Positions 26,469 through 35,659 are shown, counted from the first letter of the stretch. The stretch is DNA of 35,659 nt from Methanobrevibacter curvatus (GCF_001639295.1 NZ_LWMV01000032.1:1-35659); one strand, 5' to 3'. Numbers and translations: made by a program. The notes: a model not told the origin generated them from the letters alone.

Positions 26469-26561
26469 TTATAGACTATAAAAGTAAGATTTATAGACTA
26501 TTTAAAAATTTATAGGCTATTAAAAGTTATAGACTATTAAAAGCTATAGACCATTAAAAAG
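26469..26561. repeat. Five degenerate TTATAGACTATTAAAAG repeats
   Basis: Units start at 26469, 26491, 26510, 26527 and 26544; the last three are 17-18 bp long, the first two are longer variants. The array lies directly upstream of the padR box A. Confidence 0.7.
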
Positions 26562-26643
26562 ATATTATATAATTTTGAAAACATTATTGTAATTTTCAAA
26601 ATTTATAATTTAAAATAAAATAATTTGCAAATATTTTCTATTT

Positions 26644-26661
26644 ATATCCAATATTGGATAT
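26644..26661. promoter_or_regulatory. Perfect 18-bp palindrome upstream of padR
   Basis: ATATCCAATATTGGATAT is its own reverse complement and is followed by a further ATCC. It lies about 250 bp upstream of padR. Halves of it recur near the padR start site, so it is a candidate regulator-binding site. Confidence 0.45.
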
Positions 26662-26806
26662 ATCCATTTTAAATTATATCATATATAAACCTTTTGAAAA
26701 AAAGTATTTAAATCTAAATAAAATTTATATTTGTTAAAAAAGCATGTTAAAAATTAAGTTAAAAGTCTATGATTTAAAAGAATGCACTGTTAAAAAAGAA
26801 AAAAAA

Positions 26807-27532
26807 TTAAAATACTCTAAAATCCACTACAACATGACTAACACCAGGAGAATATTTTTTAATTAGAGTAGTATCTAATAGTTCAATCTTTTTATCTGGT
26901 GCAATTTCTTTTATTCTCTTTAATGGGCGAGTATGAATTAATTTATCTGGAGTCGTTTCATGATAATGCAGGATGCCCCCTTCTTTTAAACTATCAATGG
27001 CTGATTTTAAAAAATGATGAGTAGTTTTAATATATCCCATAATAACCCTATCAAGATAATAATTCTTAGCTAAAATAGAAGAATCACCTAAAATAGGTTT
27101 TATTTTATCATATAAATTGTTTAAATAAATATTTTCTTTTAAATAATAAAAAGAATCAGGATTAATTTCAATGGCTATTATTTGTTTTGGGTTTGAATAT
27201 TTAGCTATTGGAATTGAAAAATAACCAATTCCAGCAAACATATCTAAAATTTCTTCACCATCTTTGACTTGTTTAGCTATTCTAACACGTTCATTAATAT
27301 TTCCTTTAGACCACATTACTTTAGATAAATCTAATTTAAATAAGCAACCATTTTCTTTATGAATTGTTTCAGTATTAGAACCAGCTAAAATTTCTATGTT
27401 TGGTTTTCTTAACTGTCCATGGATTTTGTTGATTTTAATAATTGTTTTAACATTATGTTTAGTTAATAAATCATTAATATCATTTGGATACTTATCTAAG
27501 ACTAAAATTTCCCCAATTTTTTTGTACTTCAT
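26807..27532 (-). CDS. taw2: Taw2/TYW2-type tRNA(Phe) wyosine aminocarboxypropyltransferase
   Basis: The 241-residue class I methyltransferase-fold protein is of the Trm5/TYW2 group: LDLSKVMWSKGNINERVRIA, SAM motif ILDMFAGIGYFSIPIA, AIEINPDSFYYLKENIYLN and the late SPGVSHVVVDF. At the position where Trm5 has an N-L/P-P motif, it has RVIMGYIKTTHHFL followed by GGILHYHE, the TYW2 pattern. TYW2/Taw2 transfers the 3-amino-3-carboxypropyl group of SAM to the wyosine base at G37 of tRNA(Phe). Its length also fits Taw2 rather than the longer Trm5. No wyosine partner gene is adjacent. Confidence 0.85.
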   Translation of the reverse strand: MKYKKIGEILVLDKYPNDINDLLTKHNVKTIIKINKIHGQLRKPNIEILAGSNTETIHKENGCLFKLDLSKVMWSKGNINERVRIAKQVKDGEEILDMFAGIGYFSIPIAKYSNPKQIIAIEINPDSFYYLKENIYLNNLYDKIKPILGDSSILAKNYYLDRVIMGYIKTTHHFLKSAIDSLKEGGILHYHETTPDKLIHTRPLKRIKEIAPDKKIELLDTTLIKKYSPGVSHVVVDFRVF

Positions 27533-27696
27533 ATTATCAATTATAAACTCTTTAAAATAATAAACATATTAAAAAAACATAAAAAGAATTAAAAAAACAT
27601 AAAAAAGATATTATTTTAACCTTTCAAGAGGCAGATTTTAGTGAACTATTTTTACAAAAAATCTTTTGTTAAACCATGAATTTATTATTTCAATGT

Positions 27697-27969
27697 CTAA
27701 ATATTTTTTTTATAAACTGTATCTCTATGACCTGCTTTAATAATGCTAATTATCTTTTTATTTTCAATAATTTCATAAAATATTCTATAATTACCTTTTT
27801 TTTACTTCTAATGTGTTTAAATTGCCTGATAATAGCTTAAATGAATAAGGATTGTTTTCAATTTCTTTAATTCCTTTTAAAATGATGGTTGCAGTTTGTT
27901 TGTCTTTTTTAGATAAAAGTTCTATATAATTTCTAAATCTACCAGAATAGTTAACTTATATTCTTTCAA
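27697..27969 (-). pseudogene. RelE/ParE-type toxin gene with two compensating frameshifts
   Basis: Starting at TTG 27967-27969, preceded by AAGGAG, the three frames in turn encode LKEYK, then NYSGRFRNYIELLSKKDKQT and LKGIKEIENNPYSFKLLSGN, then KKGNYRIFYEIIENKKIISI and IKAGHRDTVYK, ending at TAG 27697. Together they make a ~90-residue RelE-like mRNA interferase with the conserved GNYRIFYEI strand and a terminal HRDxVY. One base is missing near 27955 (TATAAGTT) and one extra A lies in the A8 run at 27796-27803. The gene follows the antitoxin-like gene by 18 bases, the usual toxin-antitoxin order. As written it is inactive. Confidence 0.7.
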
Positions 27970-27987
27970 GCAAACTACTCCTTAAAT

Positions 27988-28242
27988 TTATAAATCTATT
28001 CCTAAATTTTTTGCAAAATCATTTATATCCATTTCTACAAAGTCACCATTGTCCATTTCTTTTTTAATTTCAGCTATTTCTTCTGCAAGTTCTTGACATT
28101 CTTCTGAAATTTCACTGAAATTTAAAATATAATCTCCATTATCCAGATGTTTCCATTTAACTATTTTTTTTCCTTTAATTTTATCTAATATTTCTTGTGG
28201 AACTTCAATTTGATTGCTTTTTAAAATTGATTCAATTACCAT
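27988..28242 (-). CDS. Small antitoxin-like protein paired with the broken RelE toxin
   Basis: An 84-residue acidic protein. The first ~50 residues (ESILKSNQIEVPQEILDKIK, KIVKWKHLDNGDYILNF) look like a small beta-rich or MazE-like DNA-binding unit; the rest is a charged helix (EECQELAEEIAEIKKEMDNG) ending in VEMDINDFAKNLGIDL, suitable for wrapping a toxin. I do not recognise the family with certainty; the antitoxin call rests on size, charge and its position directly upstream of the RelE remnant. GGTG precedes the ATG. The frame is intact although the toxin is not. Confidence 0.65.
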   Translation of the reverse strand: MVIESILKSNQIEVPQEILDKIKGKKIVKWKHLDNGDYILNFSEISEECQELAEEIAEIKKEMDNGDFVEMDINDFAKNLGIDL

Positions 28243-28775
28243 TTATAACACCATTTAATATTATATGCTTTTATTTATTTAAATTTTATTATTTATATGC
28301 AAAGCTGTCAGCATAAGAAAAATATTTTTCAAAACATCATTACTTTCATAAAAAAAATTAAATTAAATTAAAATTGAAATTGAAATTTTTTATAAATGAA
28401 CTTTTAATTAGTAATAACTATCATGAAAATTATATTTAAAATTCCTTAACTTGACATAATTGATTAAGAACAACAAAATACTTTAATAAAAAAAAATATA
28501 TTTAAATTTATATTATAATTGATTAATATACTTAATATCCTATTCAAAATATATAAAAATTGAACTAAATAAGTTCTTTGGAAATGTAATTTAACTAAAA
28601 AATTATAGCTAGAAATAATAAAATTAATAAATCTAGTAAAATTAGTAAAAATTAATAGAATAAAAGATTAATAAAAATAATAAAATTTAATAAAAATAAT
28701 AAAATAATAATATTAATAATATTAATAATAATGTTAATAATAATAAACAATTTAAATATATATTAAAGTGATAAA
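28243..28775. other. AT-rich divergent region between the antitoxin and thrS
   Basis: About 530 bases without coding signal. AATAATAATATTAATAAT-type trinucleotide repeats occupy about 28680-28750. A TTTTTATAAATG string near 28390 and TTTAAATTTATATT near 28500 are possible promoter elements. I see no T-box or riboswitch-like structure before thrS. Confidence 0.45.
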
Positions 28776-30617
28776 ATGAGAGTACTTTTAATTCATTCTG
28801 ATTATTTAAAATATCAAACTAAAAACAAGACTAAAATAGCTGAAGAAATAGATGAAGAAAAAAAAGAAGGATTTTTTGAAGAATCATTAGTTGTCTTTTC
28901 AGCTGTAGAAAAGGAAGATGAAAATAAAGAAAAACAGGTTGTAAAAAACCTTGTTAAAGAAATAATTGCTGTTCAAGAAGATATTAAAGCAAAAAATATT
29001 ATAATTTACCCTTATGCCCATTTATCCTCTTCTTTAAGTTCCCCTAAAGTGGCCATTAAAATTTTAAAAGATTTGGAATCTAAGTTAAGTGAAGAGGATT
29101 TTGATGTATTTAGGGTGCCATTTGGTTGGTATAAGTCATTTGAAGTATCCTGTAAAGGACACCCATTATCTGAACTTTCAAGAACCATTAATGGAGAAAA
29201 AGATGGTGATGATGAAAGTGATGATGAAATAAGTTTTGGTAAAGATCCACGATTTATAATTCTTGATAATGATAAATTAATTGCTCCAGAAGATTATAAA
29301 TATAAAAATAAAGATTTAAAACACCTTATTGACTATGAACTTAAAAATACATCTCCAACTAATAAAGAACCACCTCATGTTAAATTAATGAAAGAAAAAG
29401 AGCTATGTGATTATGAATTTGCATCAGATGTTGGTCATTTAAAATGGTTCCCTAAAGGAAAACTTGTAAGAGAGCTTTTAATTGATTATGTTTACAATTT
29501 AGTTGTGGAAAATGGAGCAATGCCTATAGAAACACCTATTATGTATGATTTAGAGAACAATGCCATTAATGAACATGCAGCTAAATTTGGTGAGAGGCAA
29601 TACAAAATACAAACTAAAAAAGAATTGATGTTAAGATTTGCCTGTTGTTTTGGTGCTTTTAGAGTATTATCAGAGCCATTTTTAACATGGAAAAACCTTC
29701 CAGCAAGAGTATATGAATTATCTACCTACAGTTTTAGATATGAAAAAAGAGGAGAGGTTGTAGGTTTAAAACGTTTAAGAGGATTTACAATGCCAGATTG
29801 GCATACTGCATGTGCAGATATGAATCAAGCATTAATTGAATTTGAAAAACAAGTAGCCATTTGTTTTAAAACTGGTGTTGATTTAAAAATAAACTATGAA
29901 ATTATTTTTAGAGCCACAGAAGATTTTTATGAAGAAAACAAACAATGGATGCATAATGTAGCTAAATCTATAAATAAACCATTGGTTTTAGAATTAATTC
30001 CTGAAAGAAAACATTATTGGGTATGCAAAATGGATTTTGCAGCCATTGATGCATTAGGAAGACCTATTGAAAATCCTACTGTCCAAATCGATGTTGAAAG
30101 TGGTAAAAGATTTGGAATTACTTATTTAGGAGAAGATGGAGAGGAACATTATCCTATAATTCTTCATGACAGCCCTACTGGAAGTATTGAAAGAGTTATT
30201 TGTAGCTTACTTGAAAAAACAGCCATTGAAATCAATGAAAAGCCACCTATGCTTCCACTTTGGTTATCTCCAACACAAGTGAGAATAATTCCAATTGGAG
30301 AAGCACATCTTGATTTTGCAAGTGAAATAGCTAAAAAATTAGAAAATAAAAATATCCGTGTTGACATTGATGATAGAGATGATAGAATAGGTAAAAAAAT
30401 AAGAAACAGTGGAAAAGAATGGATTCCATACACAATAGTTATTGGAGATAAAGAATTAAATAGTGATACTTTTAATGTGTCTATAAGAGAGAAAAAAGAT
30501 AAAAAAGACATGACTTTAGAGGATTTAGTAAGTGAAATACAGATTTCAACTGAAGGACTTCCATTTAAAAAATTAACTCTTCCAAAAACTCTTTCAAAGA
30601 GAATTAATTTCCAATAA
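28776..30617 (+). CDS. thrS: Archaeal threonyl-tRNA synthetase
   Basis: The 613-residue enzyme charges tRNA(Thr). Residues ~1-145 are the archaeal D-aminoacyl-deacylase-like editing domain ([53 protein letters not shown]). The class II core follows: PIETPIMYD, motif 2 [20 protein letters not shown]-like (F-R-Y-E-K-R-G), [23 protein letters not shown]-like, and motif 3 [13 protein letters not shown]. The C-terminal ~110 residues are the anticodon-binding domain ([34 protein letters not shown]). Length is normal. GTGATAAAATG gives a clear start. hef follows 84 bp downstream. Confidence 0.96.
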   Translation: MRVLLIHSDYLKYQTKNKTKIAEEIDEEKKEGFFEESLVVFSAVEKEDENKEKQVVKNLVKEIIAVQEDIKAKNIIIYPYAHLSSSLSSPKVAIKILKDLESKLSEEDFDVFRVPFGWYKSFEVSCKGHPLSELSRTINGEKDGDDESDDEISFGKDPRFIILDNDKLIAPEDYKYKNKDLKHLIDYELKNTSPTNKEPPHVKLMKEKELCDYEFASDVGHLKWFPKGKLVRELLIDYVYNLVVENGAMPIETPIMYDLENNAINEHAAKFGERQYKIQTKKELMLRFACCFGAFRVLSEPFLTWKNLPARVYELSTYSFRYEKRGEVVGLKRLRGFTMPDWHTACADMNQALIEFEKQVAICFKTGVDLKINYEIIFRATEDFYEENKQWMHNVAKSINKPLVLELIPERKHYWVCKMDFAAIDALGRPIENPTVQIDVESGKRFGITYLGEDGEEHYPIILHDSPTGSIERVICSLLEKTAIEINEKPPMLPLWLSPTQVRIIPIGEAHLDFASEIAKKLENKNIRVDIDDRDDRIGKKIRNSGKEWIPYTIVIGDKELNSDTFNVSIREKKDKKDMTLEDLVSEIQISTEGLPFKKLTLPKTLSKRINFQ

Positions 30618-30701
30618 ACCATTGAATTTTAATAAACTATTAAATTTCAATAAATATCCAATTATTGTAAAAATAATTTTATATCTCTACTTAAGGATAC
30701 A

Positions 30702-33089
30702 ATGGTAAATTATATAAAACATCCCAGAATAAAAGAAAATACTGCTGAAAAAAGATTGTATCAACAAGTATTAGCAGCAAATGTATTAAAAAAAGGCAAC
30801 ACCATGATAGTTGCACCAACAGCTTTGGGAAAAACATTAATAGCTATTTTAGTTGCTGCTGAAAGATTAAAACAAATGAAAGACTCAAAAATTCTTATTT
30901 TAGCTCCAAGCAAGCCATTGACCCTCCAACACGAAGAAAGCTTTAGACATTTTTTAAATGTTCCAATATCTTCTATTACTGGCACAGTAAAAGTGGAAGA
31001 TAGGAAAATAATATGGGAAGAATCTCAAGTTATATGTGCAACTCCCCAAACTGTTGAATCTGACTTATTAAACAAAAGATATTCACTTGAAAATATTTCA
31101 TTGATTGTTTTTGATGAAGCTCATCATGCTACAGGCTCATATTCATATGTTTACCTTGCTGGAAGATATATTCAGGAGAATAAATCCCCTTTGATTTTAG
31201 GTTTAACTGCTTCACCAGGTTTTGAAAAAGAAAAAATTCAAACTGTTTGTGAAAACCTTTTTATTGAAGACATTGTAATAAAAACTGAAGAGGACAGTGA
31301 TGTTAAACCATATTTTAATCCTATTGAAATAGATTGGATTAAAGTTAAAATGAGTAAAGAACTTGAAAAAATTAAAGAATCATTAGATAAGTCCTTAAAA
31401 CCTCGTTTAAAAGGATTAAAATCCATGAATGTAATAAAAAGCATCTCAGTAGGTAAAAAAGAAATTTTAAATGCAAGGACAGTTGTTCAAAGAAGAATAG
31501 CTCATTCTTCTAATCCACCAAAGGAATGTTTCAATGCAATTTCAATAATTACATCAGTAATTAATATTCAGCATGCTTTAGAACTTCTTGAAACTCAAGG
31601 AATACACACATTGGTTAAATATCTAAATAGCTTAAAACAGAAAAATACAAAAGCAGCTAAAGGTTTATTGGCTGATACAAATTTTTCAAAGGCTGTTTCA
31701 TTAACTGAAAGAGCATATAGAAATGGCTTTGAACATCCAAAACTAAGAGTATTAATAGAAATTTTAAAAGAAGAGTTAAATATTACTGATGATAAGCAAT
31801 TAAAATTTAATGAAAATAAAATAAATAAAAATGAAACAAACCAAAATGAGATAAATAAAAATGAAACAAAGCAAAATAAGGCAAATAAATCTAGAATAAT
31901 AGTTTTCACTCAATACAGAGATACATTAGAAATTATTCATGAAAAATGTCAAAAAGAAAAAATAAATTCTGTTGAATTTTTTGGTCAAGCAGCCAAGAAT
32001 GGTAAAAAAGGTTTAAAGCAAAAAGAACAAAAAGAAATAATAAAAGACTTTAAAAATGGAATATACGATGTTTTAATATCAACAAGTGTTGCAGAAGAAG
32101 GTATTGATATACCATCGGTTGATTTAGTAATTTTATATGAACCAGTCCCTTCAGAAGTTAGAATGATACAAAGAAGAGGACGAACAGGACGAAAAGCACT
32201 TGGAAAGATGAAAGTTCTTGTTACGGAAAAAACAAGAGATGAAGCATACTACTACTCCAGCAGATACAGAGAAAATAAAATGAAAGATTATCTAAGTAAA
32301 GAAGATTTAGATGGTATAAAATTAAAGCCATTTGAGAATCCAGAAATTAAAAAAGATTATGAAAAAAAGCCAAACACCATTTATGATAAAATAAATCAAG
32401 AATTAGAAGAAAATGATAAATTAGATTTAAAAGAGCAAAGAGTAGTGGTTTATGCTGATTCAAGAGAATCTAGTTCTAAAGTTTTAAAGTCATTGGACTA
32501 TTTAAAAGTTAATATTATCATTAAATCAATGACTGTTGCTGATTATCAAGTTAGTCAAGATGTAGCTATTGAAAGAAAAACTACTAAAGATTTTATTGAT
32601 TCAATTATTGATAAACGTCTATTTAAACAAGCTAAAAGAATGAAAGAAGAATTTAAAAAGCCAATTATGATTCTTGAAGGCGATGATTTATATGGTGGAT
32701 TTCTATCTCCTGAAGCAATACGAGGCTCAATAGCTTCAATTTCTCTTGACTATGGGATTAGTATTATTCCATCTAGAAATCCTGAAGACACTGCTGCTTT
32801 GATTAGAAGAATGGCTATTAGAGAACAAAAAAATGAAAAAGTTGAAATATCAATAAGAACCGAGAAAAAACCATTAAATACCATTGATCAGCAACATTAC
32901 ATAGTTGAATCTCTTCCAGGAATTGGTCCTGTTAATGCTAAAAAACTTCTTGAAAGTTTTTCATCTATAAAAAATATAATTAATGCAGATAAATCTCAGT
33001 TAATGGAAGTCGATGGAATTGGAGATAAAATGGCTGATAACATAATTAATGTAGTTGAAAGCGAATATAAAAAAATAAATAGAAAATAA
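30702..33089 (+). CDS. hef: Hef helicase/XPF-type nuclease
   Basis: The 795-residue fusion processes stalled replication forks. The N-terminal superfamily 2 helicase (FANCM-like) has motif I PTALGKT (39-45), DEAH (138-141), GLTASPG (167-173) and motif VI QRRGRTGR (490-497). Residues ~368-397 are an Asn/Lys/Glu low-complexity insert between the helicase lobes. The XPF nuclease has ADSRES (585-590) and ERKTTKDF (624-631), so the D...ERK active site is complete. Two helix-hairpin-helix motifs end the protein (LPGIGPVNAKKLLESF, MEVDGIGDKMADNI). Start ATG follows AAGGA. It may share a transcript with thrS. Confidence 0.95.
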   Translation: MVNYIKHPRIKENTAEKRLYQQVLAANVLKKGNTMIVAPTALGKTLIAILVAAERLKQMKDSKILILAPSKPLTLQHEESFRHFLNVPISSITGTVKVEDRKIIWEESQVICATPQTVESDLLNKRYSLENISLIVFDEAHHATGSYSYVYLAGRYIQENKSPLILGLTASPGFEKEKIQTVCENLFIEDIVIKTEEDSDVKPYFNPIEIDWIKVKMSKELEKIKESLDKSLKPRLKGLKSMNVIKSISVGKKEILNARTVVQRRIAHSSNPPKECFNAISIITSVINIQHALELLETQGIHTLVKYLNSLKQKNTKAAKGLLADTNFSKAVSLTERAYRNGFEHPKLRVLIEILKEELNITDDKQLKFNENKINKNETNQNEINKNETKQNKANKSRIIVFTQYRDTLEIIHEKCQKEKINSVEFFGQAAKNGKKGLKQKEQKEIIKDFKNGIYDVLISTSVAEEGIDIPSVDLVILYEPVPSEVRMIQRRGRTGRKALGKMKVLVTEKTRDEAYYYSSRYRENKMKDYLSKEDLDGIKLKPFENPEIKKDYEKKPNTIYDKINQELEENDKLDLKEQRVVVYADSRESSSKVLKSLDYLKVNIIIKSMTVADYQVSQDVAIERKTTKDFIDSIIDKRLFKQAKRMKEEFKKPIMILEGDDLYGGFLSPEAIRGSIASISLDYGISIIPSRNPEDTAALIRRMAIREQKNEKVEISIRTEKKPLNTIDQQHYIVESLPGIGPVNAKKLLESFSSIKNIINADKSQLMEVDGIGDKMADNIINVVESEYKKINRK

Positions 33090-33540
33090 ATAGGAAAATA
33101 AATAGAAAAGATTTTTAACTAAAAAAACAAAAAAAATTAAGTATTTAAAACCAAAAAGTCTTAACTTGACAGAATTATAAAAATACAACTTTAAGCTTAA
33201 TATTTTTTCATATTTGATACTTTCAAAAAAAAATTAGTCTATTGCTGATGACTTTAAAAGTTTTAAGTTAAAATCAATTTTTGAATTTTTTTAAATTTTA
33301 GGGTTGTTTACCTCTAAATTATTCTTTTTTATTTTACTATATTATTTTAATAACTTTTTTTAAAAGTAGAAATAAAAAATTTGAGAAACATTACAAAGAA
33401 AAGATATTTTTTCTTAAATATATTTTCAGAATTTATTAATATTTTCATCGATTTTAAACATAAAAATAATAAAATAATAATTATTCAATTATTTAAAACT
33501 GAAACATTTTAATTGAAAAATTAATTAAAAATAGTATAGG
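33090..33540. other. Non-coding stretch after hef
   Basis: Opens with three AATAAATAGAAA-like repeats spanning the hef stop; the rest is A/T runs with no frame I can support. Confidence 0.4.
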
Positions 33541-33728
33541 TTTTTATCAGGGTGTCTGAAAACCCATGAAAAAATATGGATTAAAATCCCCTAAAATTTT
33601 AAATTGAATAGTAAATAAAACTACTTTAGTAAAAGTACAATTGTATAATTTTGTAAATTTAAATTAAAGGTCAATTAAATCGAAATATTTAAATATAGTG
33701 AAATATACATTATTATTTAGTGATTACA

Positions 33729-33870
33729 ATGAATATTCCACTAAATCCAATTTAAATGACCTTATCGGAATTTGTTTTCCAAAGTAGTTAAACTTATCGA
33801 CTCTAGACAATTTCAACAGGAATTAGCTAAAAATAAGCTAAATAGTATTAAAAACATTGAATCATGTTAA
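33729..33870 (+). pseudogene. Scrap of a transposase-like N-terminus
   Basis: After ATG 33729, short frames read in succession give [17 protein letters not shown] and [31 protein letters not shown], ending at TAA 33870. The joined text looks like a once-continuous protein start, broken by at least one shift near 33775. An upstream GGGTGTCTGAAAACCC (33550-33565) may be part of an element end. The transposase reading rests on context (IS fragments downstream) rather than a recognised domain. Confidence 0.35.
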
Positions 33871-34232
33871 ATAGCTTTATTATATTCATTTTTCAAATTA
33901 TTCGTCTATAATATTTTTAACCAAATAAAAAAAACTCTGAAAACCTTAAAAATTTTTAAATAGCTAAAAAAAATAAGTTACAATCATTGAAAAATTTTTA
34001 ATTAATGTTTTAATTAAATTTTACTCATTTCTATAAAATATAAATTGAAATTTATATTAAAATACAATTATATTAAAATTATATTAAAAAATCAAAATTT
34101 ATATTAAAATATAATTATATTAAAAAATTACTAAAACAAAAGCTAAAAAAAGTAAAACATTAAATATACTTTATATTAAATAGCAATATTACAACAGTAT
34201 TAAAAAAAAGAATTAAATAAGGAAACTTTAAA
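33871..34232. other. AT-rich gap before the second BRO gene
   Basis: Only A/T-rich sequence with repeated ATATTAAAATATAATTATATTAAA units near 34045-34120. No gene seen. Confidence 0.4.
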
Positions 34233-35068
34233 ATGGCTAATAAAAATCAAATAAAATTATTTCAAAACTACAAAATAAGAAGTGTTTGGAAAGATGAAGA
34301 TGAAGAATGGTATTTTTCAGTTATAGATGTTGTAGGAGTACTTAGTGAAAGTAAAAATCCCAATAATTACTGGAAAGTATTAAAACATAGGCTTAAAAAA
34401 GAAGGAAGTGAGATGGTTACAAATTGTAACCAACTGAAATTAAAATCTACAGATGGTAAATTTTATAAAACAGATGTTGCAAATGCAGAACAGTTATTCA
34501 GAATAATTCAAACCATACCCTCACCAAAAGCAGAACCATTCAAACTATGGCTAGCAAAAGTAGGACAAGAAAGACTAGACGAAATAGCAGACCCACAACT
34601 AGCAATAGAAAGAGCAATAAGCAACTATAGAAAAAAAGGCTACAGTGAAGACTGGATAACACAAAGACTAAAAACAATAGAATCAAGAAAAGATCTTACT
34701 GGAGAATGGAACCGAGCAGGAGTCAAAGAAGGAATTGAATATGCAATTTTAACCAATGAAGTAACCAAAGCATGGTCAGGAATGACAACAAAAGAATATA
34801 AAAAATACAAAGAACTTAAAAAAGAAAACCTAAGAGATAACATGAGCAATGCTGAATTAGTTCTAAACATGGGCTGTAAGTATCCACCACTGAAATATCT
34901 AAATCTGAAAATCCTAAAGGATTTAGTGAGAGCAAAAATATTGCTAAAAGAGGAGGAAATATTGCAGGAACTGCTCGTAAAAATTTAGAACAGCAAACAA
35001 AAAAACCAGTAATAACAAAACGAAATGCTGATGATCCTGAATTATTAGATAATAAAAAACACATTTAA
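34233..35068 (+). pseudogene. BRO-N/DinD-like gene, second copy, frameshifted
   Basis: The first ~213 codons match the gene at 18917 closely (KIRSVWKDEDEEWYFSVIDV, DVANAEQLFRIIQTIPS, NLRDNMSNAELVLNM). At about 34870 (ATGGGCTGTAAG) the frame shifts by one base: as written it ends at 34988 with unrelated residues, while the neighbouring frame continues the family C-terminus (TTEISKSENPKGFSESKNIA, RGGNIAGTARKNLEQQ, DDPELLDNKKHI) to TAA 35068. A 131-bp block (34509-34639) is identical to the first copy although flanks differ, suggesting recent exchange. AAGGA precedes the ATG at unusual distance. Confidence 0.85.
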
Positions 35069-35072
35069 ATAA

Positions 35073-35342
35073 TATAGAAAACGATTTAGAATAGAATCCA
35101 GCTACAAACTAATAAATCAAGCACGAACACACCCCACTACAAAAAAACTAGCACTAAGACTACTATACATAGGACTAGGTCTTCTACTAATCAACATCTG
35201 GATCTACATCCAATGGACACAACTCAGCACACCACAACAAGGCGGATGCCAAAAAGCAACTTGGACATTCAAAAACATGCTAAAACAAATCAACCGAACA
35301 ATCAAAGAAAAACTAGGATTCAACAACAAAATAACAATCTAA
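35073..35342 (+). pseudogene. C-terminal fragment of an IS4-superfamily transposase
   Basis: An open stretch without its own start reads YRKRFRIESSYKLINQARTH, then KKLALRLLYIGLGLLLINIW and ends TWTFKNMLKQINRTIKEKLG. The YxxRFxIExSYKxINQxRxxT motif, which carries the DDE glutamate, and the hydrophobic helix after it are typical of archaeal IS4/ISH3-like transposases. It begins four bases after the stop of the BRO pseudogene, so a deletion or insertion junction lies near 35070. The codon choice (CTA, ACA, CAA, ATC) is unlike nearby genes. Confidence 0.7.
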
Positions 35343-35427
35343 AAAACAACAAACCCACAAAAAAACCTAAAAATACACATAAAAAACCTAAAAACCAAAC
35401 CCAAAAAACAACATAACATAAAAAAAC
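35343..35427 (+). other. Strand-biased A/C tract
   Basis: Some 85 bases with almost no G and few T (repeated AAAAAACCTAAAAA and CCAAAC strings), following the transposase fragment. A frame is open across it but the text is low complexity and I do not consider it coding. Confidence 0.6.
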
Positions 35428-35487
35428 CAATTATAGTGAAAGACAAAAATTTTTTAAGTAATATGATTTATATTTGTATTTTTAATT

Positions 35488-35659
35488 TTACGAGTTTTTT
35501 GTCGTGTAAATGTAGAAATAATGTCTAAATAATTCTTTTAAATAAGTATCATTTTCGATATATTTTGTGGATAATTTATGCTTTACAGAGTACCATACTC
35601 TTTCTATAGGGTTTATATCTGAAGAATATTTTTCTAAAAATACTAATTTAATATTTAGT
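35488..35659 (-). CDS. IS630-type transposase C-terminus, partial at window edge
   Basis: The minus strand from the window edge reads LVFLEKYSSDINPIERVWYS then VKHKLSTKYIENDTYLKELF, ending at TAA 35488. L-x-x-YSSDINPIERVW is the DDE_3 signature of IS630/Tc1-like transposases, in which the E of PIE is catalytic. This is the last ~57 residues; the rest lies beyond the window. The flank at about 35430-35460 (TATAGTGAAAGACAAAAATT) may include the element end, which would be next to a TA target, but the other end cannot be seen. Confidence 0.85.
   Translation of the reverse strand, partial: LNIKLVFLEKYSSDINPIERVWYSVKHKLSTKYIENDTYLKELFRHYFYIYTTKNS

Noticed and set aside
28447-33177. CTTAACTTGACA found near 28447 and 33163 as ends of a transposon carrying thrS and hef
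   Set aside because: Only 12 bases, in direct not inverted orientation, and the enclosed genes are core housekeeping genes.
35213-35416. A 67-codon open frame in the A/C-rich tract
   Set aside because: Low-complexity Asn/Lys/Thr/Pro text, overlapping the transposase fragment in another frame.

Overview
The window comes from a very AT-rich genome (only RNA genes and a few blocks are not A/T dominated). It carries archaeal and methanogen marker genes: F420-dependent methylene-H4MPT dehydrogenase (mtd), the FO synthase subunit cofG, an archaeal Holliday junction resolvase (hjc), the archaeal helicase/nuclease Hef, an archaeal-type thrS, a Taw2/TYW2-like wyosine enzyme, GGTGAT/GGAGG ribosome binding sites and TATA-like box A promoters. 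This fits a hydrogenotrophic methanogen of the Methanobacteriales, most likely Methanobrevibacter-like. The genus is inference; the methanogen assignment is firm.

Layout. 1-1660: a broken transposase, then a winged-helix/nucleotidyltransferase gene split by a -1 frame change and preceded by two palindromic operator-like sites. 1935-4466 (minus): gatB, a CBS-ParB-like protein and hisE, closely spaced and probably one transcript. 4878-6946: a radical SAM protein with unusual cysteine spacing, and a zinc-ribbon membrane protein. 7208-7818: five tRNA genes (Asn, Met, Glu, Leu, His). 8180-10909: hjc, a family 2 glycosyltransferase and a standalone Cas4-like nuclease. 10944-11069: a perfect 39-bp x3 tandem repeat, each unit with a hairpin, lying between convergent genes. 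11098-18262: cofG, an iron-sulfur flavoprotein, a Wzx/MATE-type flippase, a ModE-type regulator, a 2[4Fe-4S] ferredoxin, hisB and an HD-domain protein. 18553-20139: an accessory islet with an integrase remnant, a BRO/DinD-like gene and a broken STAS-like gene. 20407-27532 (minus): mtd, a PQQ-like beta-propeller surface protein, an ABC-2 exporter pair, a PadR regulator and taw2. 27697-28242 (minus): an antitoxin-like gene followed by a RelE-type toxin broken by two frameshifts. 28776-33089: thrS and hef. 33541-35659: a decayed mobile-element zone with an N-terminal transposase scrap, a second frameshifted BRO gene, a C-terminal IS4-type transposase fragment and the C-terminus of an IS630-type transposase running off the window.

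Most genes are housekeeping: translation, histidine and F420 synthesis, methanogenesis, repair and cell surface. The accessory pieces (1-1660, 18553-20139, 27697-28242, 33541-35659) show repeated gene decay by one-base or short-repeat indels in A/T runs. No CRISPR array, rRNA or complete insertion sequence was found. I did not find a clearly new multi-gene defence system. The signals most worth a second look are the split HTH-nucleotidyltransferase with its operators, the 39-bp hairpin array, the apparent AUA/AUU starts of the ModE and ferredoxin genes, and the two BRO paralogues sharing a 131-bp identical block.
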